From: Bacillota bacterium
Lineage (GTDB): Bacteria > Bacillota > Clostridia > Peptostreptococcales > Anaerovoracaceae
Assembly (NCBI GenBank): GCA_030526355.1
Contig: JAUNDC010000020.1
Span: 1 to 49,457 of the forward strand
Length of the DNA stretch: 49,457 nt
Direction of reading: 5' to 3'
The notes beneath the pieces were generated by a model. That model made no database searches. It was not told the DNA's origin and saw only the letters and a program-made list of their open reading frames with translations. Made by a program: the position numbers and the translations under genes. Below, piece after piece: positions 44,223 through 49,457 of this stretch (position 1 is its first letter; every line of letters begins with the position of its first letter).

Positions 44223-45146
44223 ATGCTTAACGGAATAGTAAGTGTCCTTGTTGTATTCATAATACTGGGAGTCGGCTTTTTTTTCACTAAAAAAGAAATA
44301 TGGCCTGACAACACCAATAAAGTATTCTCAACCACTGTAATTAAAATCGCTGCGCCGTCTCTGGCTGTTGTCAGTATTGAGAACAGATTCACACCTGAGC
44401 TGCTACGAGCCGCCTTCTGGAATCTTCTTATCATAGCAGGCAGTGTTATAATAATGCATCTGCTGGCAAGAGTTCTGGGAAGGCTCTTAAAACTCCCTAA
44501 AAAAAAGAAGGCTGTCTTCGTTACAACCTTCACATTTAATAACACCATGTTTATAGGGCTTCCTATCATTTCCATTGTCTTCGGTCATGATGGGTTACCA
44601 TATTTATTTACTTTCTACCTTGTAAGCATATCGTTCTTCTGGAGTCTGGGAGCCTGGACACTGTGCAGTGCTTCAGAGCTTGAGGACAAGTCCTTTTCCA
44701 TTAAAAAGATTTTCAGCCCTGGTCTCATAGGAGTATTCATTGGATGCATACTTGCAGGTATGAGCTGGAAGCTTCCTGTTATACTTGAAACCGCACTGTC
44801 ATATCTTGGGGATATCTGTGTGCCGCTTTCTCTTCTGGTAATCGGTTCAAACCTGTCCAGATCATTGTCAAAGGGAATGCAGAAAATCACTCTTGACCAG
44901 ATAATAATAATGCTCGGTAAATTTGTCATACACCCTCTGATTATCTGGGGAGCATTCACGCTTCTCGGTATTACCGGTTTCCCTCTAAAGGTATTTATTC
45001 TAGCTGCATCTCTCCCATGCCATGCTCAGACGGCAATAATGGCGGAATATTATGACCTTGAAAGTGAATATGCATCTAATCTCGTGAGTCTCTCTACTCT
45101 CATAAGCCTTGTCACAATACCTGTATATGCAGGCCTGCTGCTGTAA
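44223..45146 (+). CDS. AEC (auxin efflux carrier) family transporter
   Basis: A 307-residue membrane protein with about ten hydrophobic segments in two inverted halves. Characteristic parts are FTFNNTMFIGLPIISIVFG and LPCHAQTAIMAEYYDLESEYAS. Bacterial members transport small organic acids such as malate or malonate; the substrate is not predictable. AAAGGAG precedes the ATG. It sits between two Na/Pi genes and shares a control region containing a Pho-box-like repeat, so its expression may respond to phosphate. Confidence 0.88.
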   Translation: MLNGIVSVLVVFIILGVGFFFTKKEIWPDNTNKVFSTTVIKIAAPSLAVVSIENRFTPELLRAAFWNLLIIAGSVIIMHLLARVLGRLLKLPKKKKAVFVTTFTFNNTMFIGLPIISIVFGHDGLPYLFTFYLVSISFFWSLGAWTLCSASELEDKSFSIKKIFSPGLIGVFIGCILAGMSWKLPVILETALSYLGDICVPLSLLVIGSNLSRSLSKGMQKITLDQIIIMLGKFVIHPLIIWGAFTLLGITGFPLKVFILAASLPCHAQTAIMAEYYDLESEYASNLVSLSTLISLVTIPVYAGLLL

Positions 45147-45158
45147 AGCTCATCTTGC

Positions 45159-45190
45159 AAAAGGGTCCGCTTTATTCAGCGAACCCTTTT
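45159..45190. terminator. Bidirectional terminator
   Basis: Arms 45159-45171 and 45178-45190 (AAAAGGGT..CGCT with AGCG..ACCCTTTT, one mismatch) and a 6-nt loop, between the convergent AEC and Na/Pi copy 2 genes. Confidence 0.8.
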
Positions 45191-45210
45191 AAATACATAT
45201 TCCTATTCAA

Positions 45211-46911
45211 TTATGCTTCCGTTTCTTCATGCTCTTCATGCTTCTTATGTCTTGCTCCGTCCAGAACAACATTAGCTATGTTGTCGCAGCTGTCACCAAT
45301 CTTTTCGATATTGTGTATAACGTCAGTATATATAACTGTAAATTCAGGTGAGCATTGCTTGTTGTTTAGTCTTTCCATATGCTTTATCCTCAGATGCTCT
45401 TCCATTCTGTTAAGTCCCTGTTCCTGCTCCTTAACACTTTCTGCAAGCTCACTGTTATCATTTTTAAGAGCTTCAATTGAATCATTTACCATCCTGCTTC
45501 CGTAATCAAAGCATTCATAAATTTCTGCACATGCTGTATCCGAGAACTCATAACCCTTCTTCGTTTTCTCCATTGAAGCTTCTGCAATATTTTTACAATT
45601 ATCACCGATGTGCTCTATGTCTGATACCACATGGAGCAGACCGGATATTTCTGTTGCCTGATATTCTGTTACTTTATCTGCGGACAGTACAGACGACAGA
45701 TATCCGGTAATATGATCTCTCAGGTTGTTTACCTGTTCCTCATATTCCATTACTTTGTCTGCGGCTGTCAGATTATTACCAAGAAATGCTTTCTTTGTTT
45801 CTACAATCATACGTGCTGTAATCTCAGCCATTCTGGAAAGCTCAAGTACTGCCAGATGAATTGCAGCAAACGGCTGTTCCAGTACATTGTAATCCAGATA
45901 CACAGGCTCCATAGGATCTCTGTCACCATCATTGCCGGGAATAAGTTTGGTAACCACCGTTGCCAGCACACCAATCAGCGGCAGGAACAACAATGTGGTT
46001 GCCACGTTAAAAGTAAGGTGTGCATTGGCTATCTGCCTTGATATTACCTCCAGCTCATCTCCTCCTGGAGATATTACTGTAACAAACTTGGCAATAAATG
46101 GTGTGAACCAGATAAAAATCAATGTTCCTACAACATTGAATATCATGTGCGATAATGCGGTACGTTTCGCATTTACACTACCCCCTATGGAAGCGAGTAA
46201 TGCAGTTGTTGTTGACCCGATATTTGTGCCGAATAATATTGGTATCGCCCCTACCAATCCTATCAGACTGCTGACTCCATCAGGTCCCGCCGTGCTTGCC
46301 AGGTTCTGAAGTACTGCGATTGAAGCCGAGCTGCTCTGTACTATTGCAGTCATAACAGCACCAGTAATTATTCCTAGTATAGGCATATCTGCAACCTTAA
46401 GCATCAATTCTGAAAACATCTCACTTTGAGCCAGAGGTTTCATGGCCTCTGACATTATATTCAGCCCAGTGAACAATATACCGAAAGCAAAGATTGCTTG
46501 TCCGAAATCTACAATTTTCTCACGCTTTGACGTAAAGAAATACATTATAAATCCTATTATCACGAAAGCCCACGAAAAATCGCCAATCTGAAAAGCTACA
46601 AGCTGCGCTGTAACACAGGTACCAATATTTGCACCCATTATGATACTTATAGCTTGTCTAAGTGTCATAAGATTAGCAGCAACAAATCCTATAACCATTA
46701 CAGTAACAGCACCGCTGCTTTGCAGCACCGCCGTTGCTGCTGCTCCGGCCAGTACTCCAACAAATACATTTCTCGTAAGCATTGCCAGAATACTCTTCAT
46801 TTTTTCTCCGGCAGCCTTCTGCAAACCATCACTCATAAAGTTCATACCATAAATGAACAAAGCCAATCCACCGAACAACTGTAACGCAATTTTCAAAGCT
46901 TCTATATTCAT
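45211..46911 (-). CDS. Na/Pi cotransporter family protein with PhoU domain (copy 2)
   Basis: A 566-residue paralogue of the 42405-44078 protein with the same layout. The paired QSS motifs (QSSGAVTV and QSSSASIAV), GANIGTCVTA and GTNIGSTTTA are present, with a C-terminal PhoU-like domain (about 350-550) and a charged tail (GARHKKHEEHEETEA). The first motif reads QSSGA where copy 1 has QSSSA, so the two may differ in kinetics. It is transcribed alone behind two sets of Pho-box-like repeats. A weak AGGTGG site lies upstream of the ATG. Confidence 0.9.
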   Translation of the reverse strand: MNIEALKIALQLFGGLALFIYGMNFMSDGLQKAAGEKMKSILAMLTRNVFVGVLAGAAATAVLQSSGAVTVMVIGFVAANLMTLRQAISIIMGANIGTCVTAQLVAFQIGDFSWAFVIIGFIMYFFTSKREKIVDFGQAIFAFGILFTGLNIMSEAMKPLAQSEMFSELMLKVADMPILGIITGAVMTAIVQSSSASIAVLQNLASTAGPDGVSSLIGLVGAIPILFGTNIGSTTTALLASIGGSVNAKRTALSHMIFNVVGTLIFIWFTPFIAKFVTVISPGGDELEVISRQIANAHLTFNVATTLLFLPLIGVLATVVTKLIPGNDGDRDPMEPVYLDYNVLEQPFAAIHLAVLELSRMAEITARMIVETKKAFLGNNLTAADKVMEYEEQVNNLRDHITGYLSSVLSADKVTEYQATEISGLLHVVSDIEHIGDNCKNIAEASMEKTKKGYEFSDTACAEIYECFDYGSRMVNDSIEALKNDNSELAESVKEQEQGLNRMEEHLRIKHMERLNNKQCSPEFTVIYTDVIHNIEKIGDSCDNIANVVLDGARHKKHEEHEETEA

Positions 46912-46944
46912 TCTTCTACCACCTGAGTTCTATTTTTTATAATA

Positions 46945-46950
46945 AGTATA
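46945..46950 (-). promoter_or_regulatory. Possible -10 of Na/Pi copy 2
   Basis: Minus-strand TATACT, 33 bp before the start codon. The -35 position (about 46968) falls inside the Pho-box-like repeats, as in activator-dependent Pho promoters. A competing TATAAT lies at 46969-46974. Confidence 0.4.
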
Positions 46951-46964
46951 TCGTATTGACCACT

Positions 46965-47033
46965 TGTTATTATAATGTTAACAATTTGTTATGAAAAGGT
47001 TTAAATGTTAAGGACATGTTAAGGTTATGTTAA
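46965..47033 (-). promoter_or_regulatory. Double Pho-box-like array upstream of Na/Pi copy 2
   Basis: Six hexamers on the minus strand. TTAACA occurs at 47028-47033, 47017-47022 and 47006-47011 (exactly 11 bp apart). ATAACA, TTAACA and ATAACA occur at 46987-46992, 46976-46981 and 46965-46970 (again 11 bp apart). The two sets are offset by 19 bp. This is the form of site bound by PhoP/PhoB dimers. Confidence 0.75.
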
Positions 47034-47067
47034 ATTTTATTAATTATTCAATAACTATATAAACAAA

Positions 47068-47095
47068 GAAAAACTGCAGGCACTCAAACCTGCAG
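47068..47095 (-). terminator. Intrinsic terminator after the small membrane protein gene
   Basis: Minus-strand CTGCAGG / CCTGCAG 7-bp stem with an 8-nt loop, followed by five T and a T-rich stretch. It lies just upstream of the Pho-box array. Confidence 0.85.
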
Positions 47096-47112
47096 CTTAG
47101 TTTTAAAATGTA

Positions 47113-47274
47113 TCACATAAACAGCCATTTAACTATTCCCAGAACTGCAATCACAATGAATGCAGAAGCGCTGGCAGTCATAGCCTCCTTCTTGTTTCTG
47201 CGATTCCTGATAATTACCGCATAAATAAAAACTGTCACAGAGATCATTCCCAGAATATAACACAGTGCGTACAT
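47113..47274 (-). CDS. Small two-helix membrane protein (53 residues)
   Basis: An open frame encoding 53 residues: a hydrophobic segment (about 3-22), a short basic loop (RNRRNKKEA, 23-31) and a second hydrophobic segment (about 38-52) ending KWLFM. The start ATG at 47274 is preceded by GAGGA at 6 nt. A promoter and an intrinsic terminator frame it exactly, which supports a real gene. The positive loop predicts both ends outside the cytoplasm. I do not recognise the family; the function is unknown. Confidence 0.7.
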   Translation of the reverse strand: MYALCYILGMISVTVFIYAVIIRNRRNKKEAMTASASAFIVIAVLGIVKWLFM

Positions 47275-47308
47275 TGCTCTTCCTCATTTCTTTAATAGTA
47301 TAGAAACA

Positions 47309-47337
47309 ATTATAATAAATTACAGGGCAAAATACAA
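47309..47337 (-). promoter_or_regulatory. Promoter of the small membrane protein gene
   Basis: Minus-strand -10 TATAAT (47309-47314) with TTGTAT (47332-47337) at 17 bp, 34 bp before the start codon. A TATACT 10 bp downstream is an alternative -10. Confidence 0.5.
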
Positions 47338-47389
47338 TGTATTATTTAAACAAATTACAATTCCAGAATTGAGCCTCCCTCATTGAACT

Positions 47390-47860
47390 CTAACCTCTGG
47401 TTGCCTTCCCTGTCATGTGCTCTATCTCAAGCTTCAGTACATGCATATCATTAAATGCCCTGTCAATGTAATCCTGTCCCTCTTTATGGTATTCAGGGCT
47501 GAGTTTATCTGCTATTGCAGTTATGCCTGCTCTCTTCTCATCAGCATCTTCAACAACAGTAATTTTTCCAAAAACCGTAACTGATCTGTACTGTGTATTA
47601 AAATCTTCAGGCATAAGTACTACAGAATCCACTACATTAAAGCAAACATTATTATTGTATCCTATATTATCCAGCTTATGTCCTTCACATGCACTATGGA
47701 AATATATAGCATCATTATCATATGCAAAATTCAATGGAGTCCCATACGGAGTGTTATCTTGACTTATCGTAGATAAAACACCATATTCAGCACTTTTAAG
47801 AACCTCTATAATTTCATCTGCTGAAATAGCTTTTTCTTTTCTTCTCATCTCTTTTTTCAT
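47390..47860 (-). CDS. Pyridoxamine 5'-phosphate oxidase-family protein (NimA-like)
   Basis: A 156-residue split-barrel flavoprotein. GVLSTISQDNTPYGTPLNFAY and IYFHSACEGHKLDNI are the FMN-binding features of the NimA/PPOx-like group, and YRSVTVFGKITVVED forms a later strand. Family members include 5-nitroimidazole reductases and many proteins of unknown substrate, so resistance cannot be claimed. AGGAGG precedes the ATG. It is divergent from a MocR-type regulator, and the operator-like repeat lies across its promoter. Confidence 0.83.
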   Translation of the reverse strand: MKKEMRRKEKAISADEIIEVLKSAEYGVLSTISQDNTPYGTPLNFAYDNDAIYFHSACEGHKLDNIGYNNNVCFNVVDSVVLMPEDFNTQYRSVTVFGKITVVEDADEKRAGITAIADKLSPEYHKEGQDYIDRAFNDMHVLKLEIEHMTGKATRG

Positions 47861-47910
47861 GGTATACCTCCTGCAAAGTTATTCTTGTTTTTAAGTTAGT
47901 AAAAATATAC

Positions 47911-47939
47911 AATATAATTGGTTTACAAGTAAGCACCAA
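47911..47939 (-). promoter_or_regulatory. Promoter of the NimA-like gene
   Basis: Minus-strand -35 TTGGTG (47934-47939), 17 bp, -10 TATATT (47911-47916), 51 bp before the start codon. Confidence 0.6.
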
Positions 47940-47941
47940 TT
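47916..47941. promoter_or_regulatory. Inverted-repeat operator for the MocR-type regulator
   Basis: Perfect 7-bp inverted repeat AATTGGT (47916-47922) and ACCAATT (47935-47941) with a 12-nt spacer. It spans the -35 to -10 interval of the NimA-like gene and lies 44 bp before the regulator start. Confidence 0.6.
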
Positions 47942-47984
47942 TACAAAAACAAAACAGAGCCAATTGCAGAGGAGGAATAAGCTA

Positions 47985-49385
47985 GTGATATATATTGATC
48001 GAACCATCAGTAAGCCAATTTATGAACAGATATATTCATATTATACCGATGAAATTCTATCAGGTGCATTACCGTCAGGGTCTCGTCTTCCTGCAACCAG
48101 AAAGCTGGCCGAAGAGCTTTCGTTAGGAAGAAATACTGTCGATAAAGCATATCAGCAGCTGGTAGCAGAGGGTTATATTCATTCTAAACCGGGAAGCGGC
48201 TTCATTGTCAACAGTATACCATCAGGAATTTGTTCAGAACCAGCTACGGCACTGCCACAGCATAAAACCATCTTAAAAACAAATGCACCAGAATATGATT
48301 TTGCATATGGTAATATGGATAATTCAATATTTCCATACAATCAGTGGAGAAAATGTATAAACAACGCGCTTTCAACAATGGAACTCGCAGATACCATCAG
48401 ATATCCAGAAAGAACAGGAGAACCAATCCTGCGAAAAGAAATTTCAAAATACTTATATCATTCCCGCGGTGTGAGGTGTCACCCTGAGCAGGTAATTATC
48501 ACATGCGGTCAACAGCATTCAATGGAAATCATTGCAAATATGTTTGATGAAAGCCCCAGAAAAACATTTGCAATGGAAGACCCAGGTTACGATGGTATTC
48601 GAGAAGTTTTTCTTAACCATAAGTTCAGAATGGAATATATCCCTGTAAATGACGATGGCATATGCATGAACAATGTATACTCGCTGGAAACGGATCTGCT
48701 TTATGTCACACCGTCACATCAGTTTCCCACAGGAGCTGTTTTGTCTATTGGCAAAAGGAAAGAGCTTCTGAACTGGGCCGAATCAACAAATACATTCCTT
48801 ATTGAAGATGACTATGACAGTGAACTTAGATACTATACGAATCCTATACCGGCAATGCAATCACTTGACAAAAACGGACGTACAATATACACTGGAACTT
48901 TTTCGAAATCACTTTCCCCTTCAATGCGTCTGGCTTATATTATATTTCCGGAAACGCTGCTGAATAAATATTACAAATATTATCACCGTTACAATTCGCA
49001 GGTCTCAACACTGCATCAGCTTGCACTTGCTGAATTCATGTCAGCGGGATACTATGAACGCCATATAAATCGATTGAGAACTCTTTACAAGAAAAAGCAG
49101 GCCGCACTTCTTGCTGCCTTAATTGATGTATTTGGAGATGATATTGAGGTTTATGGTGAAGGAGCAGGAATACATCTTTTACTTAATGTAAAAGGTACGC
49201 TTTCACAGGAAACTCTGATAGAAAAAGCAGCAATCGCTGGTATCAGGCTGTACTCAAGCCGTCCGCTATATGCAGTTCCTTCTCGTTGTCCTGATAATCA
49301 ATTATTAATAGGATTTCCGACAATTCCGCAGAATAATTTCAAGAAAATTATTCTGCTCTTAAAACAAGCATGGTACTCTGAATAA
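47985..49385 (+). CDS. MocR/PdxR-type transcriptional regulator (GntR wHTH fused to aminotransferase domain)
   Basis: A 466-residue regulator. The N-terminal GntR winged helix (about 1-72) has PIYEQIYSYY, SGSRLPATRKLAEELSLGRN and YIHSKPGSGFIV. A linker leads to a fold-type I aminotransferase domain (about 100-466), with the PLP-binding lysine in TGTFSKSLSPSMRLAYI and LIEDDYDSELRY. These proteins sense PLP or an amino-compound adduct. The start is a GTG at 47985, 9 nt from AGGAGG; a TTG seven codons upstream overlaps that site. It probably controls the divergent PPOx-like gene and itself. Confidence 0.92.
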   Translation: MIYIDRTISKPIYEQIYSYYTDEILSGALPSGSRLPATRKLAEELSLGRNTVDKAYQQLVAEGYIHSKPGSGFIVNSIPSGICSEPATALPQHKTILKTNAPEYDFAYGNMDNSIFPYNQWRKCINNALSTMELADTIRYPERTGEPILRKEISKYLYHSRGVRCHPEQVIITCGQQHSMEIIANMFDESPRKTFAMEDPGYDGIREVFLNHKFRMEYIPVNDDGICMNNVYSLETDLLYVTPSHQFPTGAVLSIGKRKELLNWAESTNTFLIEDDYDSELRYYTNPIPAMQSLDKNGRTIYTGTFSKSLSPSMRLAYIIFPETLLNKYYKYYHRYNSQVSTLHQLALAEFMSAGYYERHINRLRTLYKKKQAALLAALIDVFGDDIEVYGEGAGIHLLLNVKGTLSQETLIEKAAIAGIRLYSSRPLYAVPSRCPDNQLLIGFPTIPQNNFKKIILLLKQAWYSE

Positions 49386-49402
49386 TATTAAATATGCTTA
49401 AT

Positions 49403-49433
49403 AAAAAACCAGCTAAATACAAGCTGGTTTTTT
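49403..49433. terminator. Bidirectional terminator
   Basis: A perfect 12-bp stem (AAAAAACCAGCT with AGCTGGTTTTTT) and a 7-nt loop. It can end the regulator transcript on the plus strand and the rRNA transcript arriving on the minus strand. Confidence 0.88.
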
Positions 49434-49438
49434 GTTAA

Positions 49439-49457
49439 GCGGCAACGTCCTACTTTC
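49439..49457 (-). rRNA. rrf: 5S ribosomal RNA, 3' end only (runs off the window)
   Basis: The last 19 bases read on the minus strand as GAAAGTAGGACGTTGCCGC. This closely matches the conserved 3' end of Firmicute 5S rRNA (GAGAGTAGGACGCCGCC in Bacillus), followed after 5 nt by a strong terminator. The rest of the gene, and probably a 16S-23S-5S operon, lies beyond the right edge. Confidence 0.8.

Noticed and set aside
1..49457. Mobile elements, prophage, CRISPR arrays or defence genes
   Set aside because: No transposase, integrase, phage structural gene, spaced-repeat array or toxin-antitoxin pair was seen on either strand.

Overview
The window looks like a chromosomal segment of a strictly anaerobic, low-to-mid GC Gram-positive bacterium (Firmicutes, Clostridia-like). 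The evidence is a PolC-type replicative polymerase, the nusA-ylxR-ylxQ-infB order, pyruvate:ferredoxin oxidoreductase beside an Nfn-type transhydrogenase, and strong AGGAGG ribosome sites. I cannot assign a species. There is no sign of phage, insertion sequences or CRISPR.

Layout. (1) 1-18706, minus strand: a housekeeping supercluster. In transcription order it is pyrH-frr-uppS-cdsA-dxr-rseP-ispG-polC, then a promoter and leader hairpin, then rimP-nusA-ylxR-ylxQ-infB-rbfA-nrnA-truB-ribF, ending at a tRNA-Pro(CGG) gene with its own promoter and terminator. It couples translation, ribosome recycling and maturation, isoprenoid and phospholipid synthesis and replication. Its PolC lacks the proofreading exonuclease domain. 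(2) 18707-19486: a divergent mgtC-family gene. (3) 19491-25671, minus: the histidine operon hisZ-G-C-B-H-A-F-IE, without hisD. (4) 25805-30795: small accessory genes: an MFS transporter, an orphan larB, a monooxygenase-like protein, a DMT transporter, a cation-efflux protein with an altered metal site, and a GNAT acetyltransferase.

(5) 31006-38138, minus: a redox operon with its own promoter and palindromic operator-like sites. It encodes a 46-cysteine polyferredoxin containing two tandem copies of an RnfB-type ferredoxin module, then pyruvate:ferredoxin oxidoreductase, then NfnA and NfnB. Together these would release electrons from pyruvate onto ferredoxin and redistribute them between NADH and NADPH.

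(6) 38431-46911: a phosphate and ion island. One Na/Pi cotransporter is followed by a PhoB/PhoR-type two-component system and a cation:proton antiporter. A divergent AEC transporter and a second Na/Pi cotransporter follow. Both Na/Pi genes have 11-bp-periodic TTAACA-like direct repeats upstream, the form expected of Pho boxes. (7) 46912-49457: a 53-residue small membrane protein, a NimA-like flavoprotein divergent from a MocR-type regulator with a clear inverted-repeat operator, a terminator, and the 3' end of a 5S rRNA gene at the right edge.
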